Source of the DNA: Sphingobacteriia bacterium
Lineage (GTDB): Bacteria; Bacteroidota; Bacteroidia; Bacteroidales; 4484-276
Direction: 5' to 3'
Length of the DNA stretch: 44,056 nucleotides
Assembly: GCA_009930115.1 (NCBI GenBank)
Contig: RZYY01000010.1
Coordinates: forward strand, 1 to 44,056
Under the pieces are notes generated by a model. That model worked only from the letters and a program-made list of their open reading frames with translations, ran no database searches and was not told the DNA's origin. A program made the translations under genes and the position numbers. Below, one piece after another: positions 16,719-25,614 of the stretch. Position 1 is the first letter of the stretch. Every line of letters begins with the position of its first letter.

Positions 16719-17774
16719 ATGAAAAATCTTATTTCTGCCAGTTATAAAGGCTTTGCCAGTGACAACTGGTCAGGTGTTTCTCCAGAAGTATTGCAGGCTA
16801 TTGTGGATGTGAATGCCGGACATCACCCTGCATATGGTGAAAATGATCCGTTTATGGATCTCGCAACACAAAAATTCAGAGAGGTTTTTGGTGATAAGAG
16901 CAGGGTGTTTTTTGTTTATAATGGTACCGGTGCCAACGTGCTTGCGCTACAGCAACTGGTGCGCTCATGGGAAGGTGTTGTTACTCCCCATTCTTCACAT
17001 CTGAACGAAGATGAAGCAGGTGCTCCTGAAAAATTTTCAGGCAGTAAACTTCTTACCGTTTACTGCGAAGATGGGAAACTTAAGCCAGCACAAATAGAAC
17101 CTTTCATCCAAAGTTTCGGGTTTCAGCATCATTCACAGGCTAAACTCGTCAGTATTTCACAGGTTACCGAATTGGGAACGCTCTATTCGTTGAGTGAGAT
17201 CAAAGCGCTGGCTGATTTCGCCCATTCAAACAATATGTATCTTCACATGGATGGAGCGCGCATTGCAAATGCAGCAGCAGCACTTGGGTGCTCCTTTAAA
17301 GAAATGACAACTGACTGTGGTGTAGATGTGATTTCGTTCGGTGGGACTAAAAACGGTCTGATGTTCGGTGAAGCGGTGGTTTTTACTGATGAAAAACTTG
17401 CTGAAGGATTTCAGTATAACCGCAAACAAGGCATGCAACTGGCGAGCAAAATGCGCTATATCATTGCTCAGTTTGTTACTTATCTTGAAAATGATTTGTG
17501 GAAATACAATGCACTCAATGCCAATCAGATGGCCAGGCTGCTTGGTGAAAAACTGTCAGATTTACCCGGAATCAGCCTCAGCCGGCCTGTTGAAGCCAAT
17601 GGCGTTTTTGCCATTATCCCAAAAGATGTGATTCCCAAATTGCAGAAAAAATATTTTTTTCACGTGTGGGATGAATCAAAAAACGAAGTCAGGTTAATGT
17701 GCTCCTTTGATACTAACCTGTCGGATGTGGAAGGCTTTGTGAGCGCTGCAGCAAAGTTGATGAACGGACATTAA
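16719..17774 (+). CDS. Low-specificity L-threonine aldolase (PLP-dependent beta-eliminating lyase family)
   Basis: This 351-residue fold-type I PLP enzyme cleaves threonine or allo-threonine to glycine and acetaldehyde. It shows FASDNWSGVSPEVLQAI at the N-terminus, D178 in HMDGARI (binds the PLP ring nitrogen), and the Schiff-base lysine K211 in SFGGTKNG. Length and motifs fit LtaE-like enzymes, although some close relatives are beta-eliminating lyases of other amino acids. It lies 85 nt after the acyl-CoA dehydrogenase gene on the same strand. No strong promoter is visible, so it may be cotranscribed. Confidence 0.9.
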   Translation: MKNLISASYKGFASDNWSGVSPEVLQAIVDVNAGHHPAYGENDPFMDLATQKFREVFGDKSRVFFVYNGTGANVLALQQLVRSWEGVVTPHSSHLNEDEAGAPEKFSGSKLLTVYCEDGKLKPAQIEPFIQSFGFQHHSQAKLVSISQVTELGTLYSLSEIKALADFAHSNNMYLHMDGARIANAAAALGCSFKEMTTDCGVDVISFGGTKNGLMFGEAVVFTDEKLAEGFQYNRKQGMQLASKMRYIIAQFVTYLENDLWKYNALNANQMARLLGEKLSDLPGISLSRPVEANGVFAIIPKDVIPKLQKKYFFHVWDESKNEVRLMCSFDTNLSDVEGFVSAAAKLMNGH

Positions 17775-17828
17775 TTTATTAATCGTATGAGTTGTCAGGA
17801 GACGAATTTATAAACTAATCAATCGGCA

Positions 17829-18596
17829 TTAGTAGAGTAAGATTTTTCCTGTCCACATTCTGTCATCAGCTTGAATTGTGCAATAGTAAAATCCGGATTT
17901 TTGCCTGTTTCCTTCATTGTCTGTTCCATTCCAGGTGAATGAATGTTCTCCTGTATTAAGTTTATTGTTGGTGAGTTGTTTTACAATTTTGCCAGTATTG
18001 TCAAAAATCTGAACCGAAACATTGCTTTGTTTATTTAGAGTGAAATGGATAGAAGTTAAATCATTGAAAGGATTTGGATAAATAGTTAAGAATGAATCAT
18101 CATTCTTTCCAAATAATTTCTGTAAACTTGTTGCCGAGCCCTGCTCAAGAAAGTAGCGGATGATTTCTGCTACAATATAAGGTTTTATGCTGAGGCTGTC
18201 ATCGTTTTTAAGCGCACTTAAAACAATGGATGACGAAATTACCTTGTAAGTGTTGTCGGGGTTGTAGGCAAACATTCGCTGATAACCATCCTCTGACGTG
18301 TAAAGTACTTCGGCAGCAGTACTTACCAGCCGGTCAACAAGGTAATGCGGAGAGTTTCCACCGGAATAACTGTAGTCAATATTTTTCAACAGTTCCTTAT
18401 TTTTCCCTTCAATTTTTTGTACTTCATAAATTTCACCTTCCTGGTGAAATTTAATGCCAAACCGTGTCATCATTTCAGTGCCAAGATGATCAAATCCGAG
18501 CTTGGTGCTTTCGATATAGAGGTTACCGTTGTTATTAGTCAGGTAATCAATCAGTCTGGCCTGGTCTGTTGCATTTACAGTACCAGGCGGGGTCAT
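17829..18596 (-). CDS. C-terminal part of an interrupted T9SS cargo protein (sorting domain)
   Basis: This 255-codon stretch is the continuation, in the same reading frame, of 18600-19640 after an in-frame TGA at 18600-18602. It completes the domain begun upstream (RLIDYLTNNNGNLYIES is the rest of a flavodoxin-like module seen in Bacteroidetes surface proteins). It ends with a type A T9SS sorting domain: LTIYPNPFNDLTSIHF, VQIFDNTGKIVKQL, and GFYYCTIQ near the end. An ATG exists at 18596, but no signal peptide could precede it, so on its own the product could not be exported. Either the gene is a pseudogene, the TGA is read through, or the base is a sequencing error. Confidence 0.75.
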   Translation of the reverse strand: MTPPGTVNATDQARLIDYLTNNNGNLYIESTKLGFDHLGTEMMTRFGIKFHQEGEIYEVQKIEGKNKELLKNIDYSYSGGNSPHYLVDRLVSTAAEVLYTSEDGYQRMFAYNPDNTYKVISSSIVLSALKNDDSLSIKPYIVAEIIRYFLEQGSATSLQKLFGKNDDSFLTIYPNPFNDLTSIHFTLNKQSNVSVQIFDNTGKIVKQLTNNKLNTGEHSFTWNGTDNEGNRQKSGFYYCTIQADDRMWTGKILLY

Positions 18597-18599
18597 ACC

Positions 18600-19640
18600 T
18601 CAGCTTAGGCAATAACAGCCCATGGTTGCAAAAATGATATCGTATTGTCCGGGGTCTGTTGGTAAAATGTTGAATTTGTCGTACTGGACACCTGCTGCAA
18701 GCAAGGCATTTTCGATGCCTGTGTTGGGTTGTTCCAACTCGCCGGTTTCAGGATTAGTAATCGTGGCAATGTTATTGTCGTTGTCCCAGAGTAAAACAGT
18801 AAAATCCTGTTGCGGACGGATGCCTGCGAATTTACTTTCAGATTGATTATTATTCGGGTACTGGTCATTAACATACTCGATTTCCGAATATAAAACAGTA
18901 TTTTGGATATCATCAGAATACCAGTTTACAGGCACTTCAGCACTGTTTCCGGGATTTATCGTACCGTTGAAATCAGCAGAAGCAAGTTCGGCATTGTTTT
19001 TAAAACTGAAAAGTTTTATTGAAAAATCAGTGGTTGTTTGTACCCCGAGATTCCTGACGTTCAAATGCCAGGTTCCTGATTCACCCGGGATTAAAGTTGC
19101 CGGCCCGGTGAGGTTAAGTGCTTCAAGATCATGATTAAAAAAGGTGGTAAGATGAATGTTGAAAGTAAACCATCCCCAGAGGGCATTTGATTGGGCACCG
19201 TAAGACCGCATTTTGATCCTTACTTTCTGCCCGACAAATTCATCCATAGGGATAAGCATATCACTTCCGGATATGTTTCCCCACGTTCCATTACTCAGTT
19301 CATATTCCCATACAACTGTTTCTTGGGTATCTTGAAGAATTAGTATTTCACATTTCTCGTTGGTTACATTAGCCATGTACACATCAATAAAGTGGTTGAT
19401 AATTAAATCACCTCCGGTTGACGGTATTTCATATTCGGGGGAAATAACCCAAAAGTCGTAGCCATAGGTTACCGGATGATAGTACATAAAAATATAGCCC
19501 GGTTCCTGAAACCAGTTGCCCTGAAACTGCCATCCGTTCAGATCCGATTCGAAATCTTCGTTAATGACTGTGGTTTGTGGAAAAGCGGGCCATTGAAAAA
19601 TAAAAACTGAAAACAACAGAAAAAGGCATTTTTTTGGCAT
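18600..19640 (-). CDS. N-terminal part of an interrupted T9SS cargo protein (secreted, choice-of-anchor-J-like)
   Basis: The start at 19640 gives a good signal peptide (MPKKCLFLLFSVFIFQ, cut near AFPQ); an in-frame ATG at 19703 would overlap the promoter. The mature protein has an adhesin-like jelly-roll domain (NEDFESDLNGWQFQGNW, FWVISPEYEIP) at about residues 25-160. A CARDB-like domain follows (HDLEALNLTGPATLIPGESG, VRNLGVQTTT) at about 165-265. Then comes the first half of a module (VLLWDNDNNIAT, YDIIFATMGCY) that is cut by an in-frame TGA at 18600. The rest continues without frameshift to 17829. Reading through TGA gives 603 residues in all. The gene is divergent from the secreted subtilase. 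Confidence 0.75.
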   Translation of the reverse strand: MPKKCLFLLFSVFIFQWPAFPQTTVINEDFESDLNGWQFQGNWFQEPGYIFMYYHPVTYGYDFWVISPEYEIPSTGGDLIINHFIDVYMANVTNEKCEILILQDTQETVVWEYELSNGTWGNISGSDMLIPMDEFVGQKVRIKMRSYGAQSNALWGWFTFNIHLTTFFNHDLEALNLTGPATLIPGESGTWHLNVRNLGVQTTTDFSIKLFSFKNNAELASADFNGTINPGNSAEVPVNWYSDDIQNTVLYSEIEYVNDQYPNNNQSESKFAGIRPQQDFTVLLWDNDNNIATITNPETGELEQPNTGIENALLAAGVQYDKFNILPTDPGQYDIIFATMGCYCLS

Positions 19641-19671
19641 ATGGTCAATTTGTTTGATAACATTTTGCGGA

Positions 19672-19690
19672 CAAATGTAAATATTTACAT
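19672..19690 (-). promoter_or_regulatory. Promoter -7 box overlapped by a 16-bp perfect palindrome
   Basis: On the minus strand TACATTTG (complement of 19672-19679) is a perfect -7 box 32 nt upstream of the ATG at 19640. It overlaps the perfect palindrome ATGTAAATATTTACAT at 19675-19690. A dimeric regulator bound there would block or reposition RNA polymerase, so this is a candidate operator. No regulator can be assigned. Confidence 0.5.
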
Positions 19691-19880
19691 GTGAACAAGT
19701 CAAATATTAACACAATTTTAACATTTTCATTGGTTGACCAAAGAATGGGACTATCATTAATAAAGCGCGACATATCACCAAAAAATCAATCGGGGCAAGG
19801 GAATGTAAAATGTATGAGGTTTATGAAACTGCTCTGTGAGTTACATTGGCGAAACAAAAACATCTTTAACGGAATTGCAT

Positions 19881-19888
19881 TATTTTTG
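19881..19888 (+). promoter_or_regulatory. Bacteroidetes -7 box of the subtilase gene
   Basis: TATTTTTG is a perfect TAnnTTTG box 25 nt upstream of the ATG at 19914, implying a short leader. It lies within a weak ORF (19691-19924) that is therefore unlikely to be coding. Confidence 0.55.
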
Positions 19889-19913
19889 GGGTTTAAATCA
19901 CTAAAACGTAAAA

Positions 19914-22900
19914 ATGATGAATAAAATCAGACCAACATCCAGGATTATTAGTGTAATTCTGGTAAACCTTTTTATTGCTGTTTCAGCTTTTCCTCAGTTT
20001 CAGACAAGCTATCAGTTACAATTTAAAAATCAGGTTTTTGTTCCGGCAGAAAATGCTTTGGAATTTGCTACCTTCTTAAGGATAAATCAGGATCAAATAT
20101 TTGAAGATCAGTTTTTTACAATTATTCAGTTTTATCAGATTCCTGACGAAAATATTCGCCAGAACCTGGAAACAAGTGGCATTACTTTACTCGACTACAT
20201 TCCTCATTTTGCCTATTTTGCTTCAGTAAAAACAGATTTTGATGCTTCAGTGGTTGCGGGTGCGGAAATAAGGAGTTTTGTTGAAATCACAGACGAAATA
20301 AAATTATCTCCCGGGCTCCATTACAATGATATTCCTGATCATGCCATGCGCGGCGAAAATAGGGTTGAACTGCTGGTTAGCTATTTTTCAGGAATTGATA
20401 CCGGTAAGGTATTGGAAAGACTTGTTTCAGAAGGTTATGAAGTTATTAGGAGTGAAGATTTTGGAAAATATGTGCACCTGATTGCGGATTTACAGGCCGT
20501 GAGTGCTTTATCAAAGCTTCCTTTTGTAATGTACATTGAACCGGTTTATCCTGTTCCGGTACCTGACAATTACACTGGTCGAACACTGCATCGTTCCAAT
20601 GCCATTGCAAATGATTTTTCAGCCGGTCGCAATTATGATGGTACGGGAGTAAACGTTATGCTTCAGGATGATGGTATAATAGGTCCCCATATCGATTATC
20701 AGGGAAGAATATTAGCTCAATATTTGGGCAACAACAGCGGCAATCATGGTGATCACTGTGCCGGAATTATCATGGGAGGAGGGAATGTTGACCCGACAGC
20801 ACGCGGGAATGCTTTTGGTGCAAATCTTTACGTTTACAGCGCATCCAATTATTCAGGGTTCAGCAATATTCCAACACATTATTTTACCAACCAGATAAGG
20901 GTTACTTCAACTTCATACAGTGACGGATGCAATGCCGGTTATACCACACTTACACGAACAATGGATCAGCAATCACGGATATACAATAAATTATTACATG
21001 TATTTTCAGCCGGGAACGCTGGTGCAGACAACTGTGGTTATGGTGCCGGACCTGGGTGGGGAAATATAACCGGAGGTCACAAAGCCGCGAAAAATGTGAT
21101 TGCAGTTGCCAACCTGAACTCAACGGATGGACTTTCAGGGTCTAGCAGCAGGGGGCCAGCTCATGACGGACGAATTAAACCTGAAATTGCTGCAAAAGGA
21201 ACGAGCGTTTATTCTACCATTGATCCAAATACTTATGATTTTAAAACAGGGACTTCAATGTCTTGCCCGGGTGTTGCAGGTGTAGTTACACAACTTTATC
21301 ATGCTTACCGTGAGTTAAATGGCGGGAATGACCCCATAGGCGGACTTATAAAAGCGTTGATAATGAATACCGCTGAAGACCTTGGGAATCCTGGTCCTGA
21401 CTTTCGTTTTGGTTTCGGACGAATAAACGGTTTAAGGGCTGTTGAAGTTTTGGAACAGGGAAGATATGATTCTGCAACAGTCAATAATGGCGAGACTCTC
21501 GAACATTTTTTTGATGTACCGGAAAATGTTGCTGAGTTAAGAGTAATGGTTTATTGGGTTGATTTTGAAGCTGTGGTGAATACCAACTGGGCGTTGGTGA
21601 ACAACCTTGACATTCAGGTTACCGATCCCTCTTCTTCAACATGGCTTCCCTGGGTGCTAAATCATTACCCTGACCCTGACAGTCTGGACAAACCTGCCTT
21701 CAGAGGAATTGACGACCGAAACAATCAGGAACAGGTTACAATTGAGACACCTGAGTCAGGACAGTATAAATTGACAGTCACAGGAACTAATATCCCACAA
21801 GGGCCACAAACCTATTACATAATTTACGAATTTATTCCAAATGAAGTGGTTTTGACTTATCCTTATGGTGGCGAAAAAGTTTTACCTGGTGCTGAAGAAA
21901 CTATCCGATGGGATGCTGCAGGCAATGAAGGGGTTTTTGTACTCGAATATTCTCTCGACAATGGAACTAACTGGCAGATGATACGCGACGATGTCTCCGG
22001 CAGCCTTCGCTATTACAACTGGATAGTACCTTCAGCCATTACTTCACAAGCATTGGTTAGAATTCAACGTGATGAATCCGTTTCCCAGTCAATTGCACCA
22101 TTTGTAATAGCTCCTGTTCCGTCAGGCATAACCGTTGACTGGGCTTGTGAAAATGCACTGCACCTGAGCTGGGAGGAAGTTTATGGTGCTTCTGGTTACA
22201 CTGTTTACAAACTTGGAGAAAAATACATGGAGCCGGTTGGAACAACCCAGGTGAATTCTTATATTGTTGAAGATGTTTCTTCTGCGCAGATACACTGGTT
22301 CAGCATTAGTGCGCATACACCTGACGGAATTCCAGGTCGGCGTTCAATAGCCATAGAAAAATCTGCCGGGACTGTCAATTGTTACAATGTAGATGCCAAA
22401 ATGATCGATATCCCTTCGGTTACCTGGGGGCTTTTCCAGTCATGTATGGTCTTGTCCGGTCTTGAAGTAACTGTTAAAATGAAAAATTTTGGTCTTGAGC
22501 CTATTACTAATCCTGAATTTAATTATCAGTTGAATGATGGCACCATACATACCGGAATATTTGAGGGTACAGTTGAACCTGATTCCATTGTCAGTTATAC
22601 TTTTGCCGAAGGAATAGATATTTCCCAGATTGGGTCTTATTCACTCAAAAGCTGGGTTGTTTATGCCCCTGACCAGAACGCTTCAAATGATGAGATAATC
22701 AAAAACTTTGAAGTGATTGAAGGGGTTTCTCTTACTCCAGGTAACATTCAGACTATGGAAAATTTTGAAATGTGCCTTCCTGTTCCAATTTGTGAGCTTT
22801 ATTCATGTAATCTTTCAGAAGGCTGGGTTAATCTTACCAATGAGTCACTTGATGACATTGATTGGAGAACCTGGTCCGGTGCAACCTACTCTTTCGAAAC

Positions 22901-23564
22901 GGGCCCGCAGTTTGACCATACAACCGGAACATCAAGCGGGAAGTATCTTTATCTGGAACCATCTGTTAGTTGCTATTTCAGAGAAGCGATTCTCTCCATG
23001 CCTTGTGTTGATCTTACCGATGGTGTAAGCCCGGCATTAACCGTGTGGTATCATGCCTATGGTGCAGATATGGGCCGACTGCATGTTGATCTTTTTAACG
23101 GAACACAAATCATCCGCGATATCGTTGAACCCGTGGTGGGTAATCAGGGCGATGAATGGCGCGACATGACCATTGACCTGACACCCTGGAATGGCACTGT
23201 GGTTGGTATTAGAATCAGAGGATATACAGGAAGTGGTGAAAAAGGTGACCTGGCTATTGATGATATTTTAATCACTGATATTACATCTTCTGAAAATCTT
23301 TTTCCTGCTGTGAATCAGATAAGTGTATATCCTAATCCCGGTAAGGATGTTTTTACGATTTCTCTTGATAATATTGGTAGTACTGATTATCAGCTTGTAT
23401 TAACTGATATGACAGGAAAAATCATTCATCAGGAATCTATCAGAGGTGCCAATAAAAAGTTTTTAAAGTCTCTTAATCTTACTGGCGTAGCTTCAGGGGT
23501 TTATTTACTCGAATTAAAATCTGAAACTGATATTTACCAAACCAAGCTTCAGATCAATCAGTAA
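19914..23564 (+). CDS. Secreted S8 subtilisin-family peptidase with T9SS sorting domain
   Basis: This 1216-residue exported protease has a signal peptide ending near AFPQF (residue 29), then a propeptide-like region to about 235. The S8 catalytic domain spans about 240-515: Asp in VMLQDDG (D252 or D253), H278 in NHGDHCAGI, oxyanion N368 in SAGNAG, and S448 in GTSMSCPG. All triad residues are present. A proprotein-convertase-like beta domain, an Ig/FN3-like region and a MAM or choice-of-anchor-J region (near 1000-1130) follow. The T9SS type A tail starts at ISVYPNPGKDVFTIS, about 1137. It is probably cell-surface or secreted and digests proteins outside the cell. It is divergent from another T9SS cargo gene. 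Confidence 0.94.
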   Translation: MMNKIRPTSRIISVILVNLFIAVSAFPQFQTSYQLQFKNQVFVPAENALEFATFLRINQDQIFEDQFFTIIQFYQIPDENIRQNLETSGITLLDYIPHFAYFASVKTDFDASVVAGAEIRSFVEITDEIKLSPGLHYNDIPDHAMRGENRVELLVSYFSGIDTGKVLERLVSEGYEVIRSEDFGKYVHLIADLQAVSALSKLPFVMYIEPVYPVPVPDNYTGRTLHRSNAIANDFSAGRNYDGTGVNVMLQDDGIIGPHIDYQGRILAQYLGNNSGNHGDHCAGIIMGGGNVDPTARGNAFGANLYVYSASNYSGFSNIPTHYFTNQIRVTSTSYSDGCNAGYTTLTRTMDQQSRIYNKLLHVFSAGNAGADNCGYGAGPGWGNITGGHKAAKNVIAVANLNSTDGLSGSSSRGPAHDGRIKPEIAAKGTSVYSTIDPNTYDFKTGTSMSCPGVAGVVTQLYHAYRELNGGNDPIGGLIKALIMNTAEDLGNPGPDFRFGFGRINGLRAVEVLEQGRYDSATVNNGETLEHFFDVPENVAELRVMVYWVDFEAVVNTNWALVNNLDIQVTDPSSSTWLPWVLNHYPDPDSLDKPAFRGIDDRNNQEQVTIETPESGQYKLTVTGTNIPQGPQTYYIIYEFIPNEVVLTYPYGGEKVLPGAEETIRWDAAGNEGVFVLEYSLDNGTNWQMIRDDVSGSLRYYNWIVPSAITSQALVRIQRDESVSQSIAPFVIAPVPSGITVDWACENALHLSWEEVYGASGYTVYKLGEKYMEPVGTTQVNSYIVEDVSSAQIHWFSISAHTPDGIPGRRSIAIEKSAGTVNCYNVDAKMIDIPSVTWGLFQSCMVLSGLEVTVKMKNFGLEPITNPEFNYQLNDGTIHTGIFEGTVEPDSIVSYTFAEGIDISQIGSYSLKSWVVYAPDQNASNDEIIKNFEVIEGVSLTPGNIQTMENFEMCLPVPICELYSCNLSEGWVNLTNESLDDIDWRTWSGATYSFETGPQFDHTTGTSSGKYLYLEPSVSCYFREAILSMPCVDLTDGVSPALTVWYHAYGADMGRLHVDLFNGTQIIRDIVEPVVGNQGDEWRDMTIDLTPWNGTVVGIRIRGYTGSGEKGDLAIDDILITDITSSENLFPAVNQISVYPNPGKDVFTISLDNIGSTDYQLVLTDMTGKIIHQESIRGANKKFLKSLNLTGVASGVYLLELKSETDIYQTKLQINQ

Positions 23565-23658
23565 CTTTTCAGATGATTTCATAATATTAATCACCCTGTT
23601 AACCATGTATGATCCGAGATTAAAATATCAAATGGATTTGGGTGGCAACTAAGCATTT

Positions 23659-24951
23659 TTATGTTACTGCATTTCTTTTATCTGAATACTTTTCATACAG
23701 GCGAATTTTAACAATTTCTTCGACCCTGCGCACTGCTCTATAAATTTCAGAAAAAGTAGTGTAAAGTGGAGTTATCCCAAACCGGATATTGTCAGGTGCT
23801 CTGAAATCCGGAATTACAGCCGGATGCCCATCAATGGGATGGATTAATGCCCGACAGATGCGATATGATTCAGGATGTTGTAGCGATACATGCGAACCAC
23901 GTGCCTTTGGGTCCAGAGGGGAGCCAAATTTGAATCCTAAAGGCAAGAGAAATCTTTTTGCCAAAAAAATCAGATATTCTGTTTGGCTTACACTTTTAAC
24001 GCGCAAATTGTTAATCCCTGCTTCAAGAATCAGATTCAGTCCCGGCTCCACTGCTGCAAGAGACAGGATTGGTGGTGTTCCCACCATGAACTTTCGAATT
24101 CCATGTGCTGGACGATACTGAGGGTTGAAATCAAATGGCTGTTGTTCGCCAAACCAACCCCATATTGGTGGGACCAATTCATTCTGAAGCTTTTTATTTA
24201 CATAAAGAAATGCCGGAGAACCCGGGCCACCATTCAGATATTTATAAGTACAACCCACAGCCAGATCAGCATCAGATGCGGATAATTGAAGCGGAACGGC
24301 TCCTGCTGCATGACTTAAATCCCAAATAACTATTGCCCCATTCCGGTGTGCAATTTCATTAATTTTTTGCATATCATACATGAACGCGCTTTTGAAAGTA
24401 ACATGCGAAAGCATAACAATTGCAGTATTTTCATTGATCAGCCCTGACAACTCTTCAGTCCGGACCTGATTATCACCATCGTTTGATGGTGCTATGACAA
24501 GTTTGTGATTGTTACCCGAGCGACTGATAATGCTTTGAAGCACATAAAGATCAGTTGGAAAATTTAATTCATCACTGACGATCTGTGTTCGTCCCTTCTG
24601 ACGATTCAAAGCAGCCTGAGCAAGTTTGTAGAGATTTATGGATGTTGAATCACAAGTTGCTATTTCATCTTCTCCTGCACCTACTATGCTTGCAATTTTA
24701 CGGCTGATTGTTTCGGGAAGTTCATACCATCCCTGGTTCCAGCTGTTGATGAGTTCATTTCCCCATTTTGCATTAATGTTGTTATGAAGCAAATCTTGCG
24801 TGGCAAGCGGTAAGCGTCCGAGTGAGTTTCCATCAAGGTATATCTGGTCTTTACCGGAAAAGTAAAACTTGTTGCGAAAGTGGTGAAGATCATCTTTTTC
24901 GTCAAGCTGTAAAGCACAGTCATTATCATAGGTATAGTCAGGGAGCCTCAT
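23659..24951 (-). CDS. kynU: Kynureninase
   Basis: This 430-residue fold-type I PLP enzyme hydrolyses kynurenine to anthranilate and alanine (or 3-hydroxykynurenine to 3-hydroxyanthranilate). It shows FYFSGKDQIYLDGNSLGRLP, the PLP-binding stretch IVIWDLSHAAGAVP, the lysine K237 in GCTYKYLNGGPGSPAF, and KFMVGTPPILSL. Length fits KynU (about 420). No kmo, haaO, tryptophan dioxygenase or nad gene lies nearby, so its pathway (tryptophan breakdown or de novo NAD synthesis) is not decided by context. It is a single-gene unit on this strand. Confidence 0.96.
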   Translation of the reverse strand: MRLPDYTYDNDCALQLDEKDDLHHFRNKFYFSGKDQIYLDGNSLGRLPLATQDLLHNNINAKWGNELINSWNQGWYELPETISRKIASIVGAGEDEIATCDSTSINLYKLAQAALNRQKGRTQIVSDELNFPTDLYVLQSIISRSGNNHKLVIAPSNDGDNQVRTEELSGLINENTAIVMLSHVTFKSAFMYDMQKINEIAHRNGAIVIWDLSHAAGAVPLQLSASDADLAVGCTYKYLNGGPGSPAFLYVNKKLQNELVPPIWGWFGEQQPFDFNPQYRPAHGIRKFMVGTPPILSLAAVEPGLNLILEAGINNLRVKSVSQTEYLIFLAKRFLLPLGFKFGSPLDPKARGSHVSLQHPESYRICRALIHPIDGHPAVIPDFRAPDNIRFGITPLYTTFSEIYRAVRRVEEIVKIRLYEKYSDKRNAVT

Positions 24952-25377
24952 TTTTGGATTTTTTTGGTTGAAAAACAGTTTTTCCTGGTAACAGATTCTG
25001 ATGAGCCAGACAACGATCTTCTGTTTGACGAATTAATCCAAGTAACTGATGCAGGTAAATCATCACCAGTAAATTGAAAAGTAACAATTGAAATGAAAGT
25101 CATGTTAGTTATATGTATCTGTAATCAAAGGACTTAATCATTCTCAATGAGGTCTGGTCAAGTAAAATCTTTGCAAATTTAAGGTTTTGAACAGTAAATT
25201 TATACTGCACGAAAAAATTTTTGAATGACGTGGAACAAGATTTGGTTTTTGCGCTTAAAAGGAAGCGTTATTTATTCTTCGGTCGGAATATCTTTTTCAT
25301 GAAGGGGGTTAAAAAAACCAGGTTAACCAGCATGAATACCTGGAGAAAGATTTTATTTCGGATATAATTCTTGTTAG
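24952..25377. other. Intergenic region without a convincing gene
   Basis: About 425 bp lie between the kynU start and the tRNA-Phe terminator. Only very short ORFs are present. One of 21 codons on the minus strand (25268-25333, ending MKKIFRPKNK) and one TTG-started stretch on the plus strand near 24970-25077 look faintly protein-like, but neither has a family match I recognise. The kynU leader and promoter must lie here; no perfect -7 box was found for it. Confidence 0.4.
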
Positions 25378-25413
25378 AAAAAAAAGCCTGTAAACTTCAT
25401 ATTTACGGGCTTT
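25378..25413 (-). terminator. Rho-independent terminator of tRNA-Phe
   Basis: On the minus strand AAGCCCGTAAA pairs with TTTACAGGCTT (one G-T pair) around a short loop and is followed by a T-run (the A-run at 25378-25385). It begins 6 nt past the 3' end of the tRNA. Confidence 0.8.
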
Positions 25414-25418
25414 TAGAG

Positions 25419-25491
<73 letters not shown>

Positions 25492-25508
25492 TCCAATAAT
25501 TTGGGCTG

Positions 25509-25537
25509 CAAAAATAACCTCTTTTTGAATAATCCAA
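25509..25537 (-). promoter_or_regulatory. Promoter of tRNA-Phe
   Basis: On the minus strand TTG (complement of 25535-25537) and TATTTTTG (complement of 25509-25516) are 18 nt apart, ending 17 nt before the mature 5' end of the tRNA. It is divergent from the coaX promoter about 65 bp away. Confidence 0.65.
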
Positions 25538-25579
25538 CATTTTTTTTTATTTGATTCGAAATTTAAACAAAGTATAAAT

Positions 25580-25587
25580 TATATTTG
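25580..25587 (+). promoter_or_regulatory. Bacteroidetes -7 box of the coaX cluster
   Basis: TATATTTG is a perfect TAnnTTTG box. A TTG codon inside it (25585) could be misread as the coaX start, but as part of the promoter it is excluded; the ATG at 25615 lies 27 nt downstream. Confidence 0.65.
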
Positions 25588-25614
25588 CCACATAATCAAA
25601 TTATTCGCCCGGAA

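Noticed and set aside
18600-18602. TGA as a selenocysteine codon
   Set aside because: The protein family has no redox site at this place, a neighbouring Trp fits the context, and no SECIS-like hairpin was evident just downstream of the codon.
19691-19924. 77-codon ORF on the plus strand upstream of the subtilase
   Set aside because: It contains the -7 box of the subtilase gene and the operator-like palindrome region, overlaps the subtilase start, and looks like no known protein.
25585-25587. TTG as the start of coaX
   Set aside because: It is part of the TATATTTG promoter box; the ATG at 25615 gives the usual family length.
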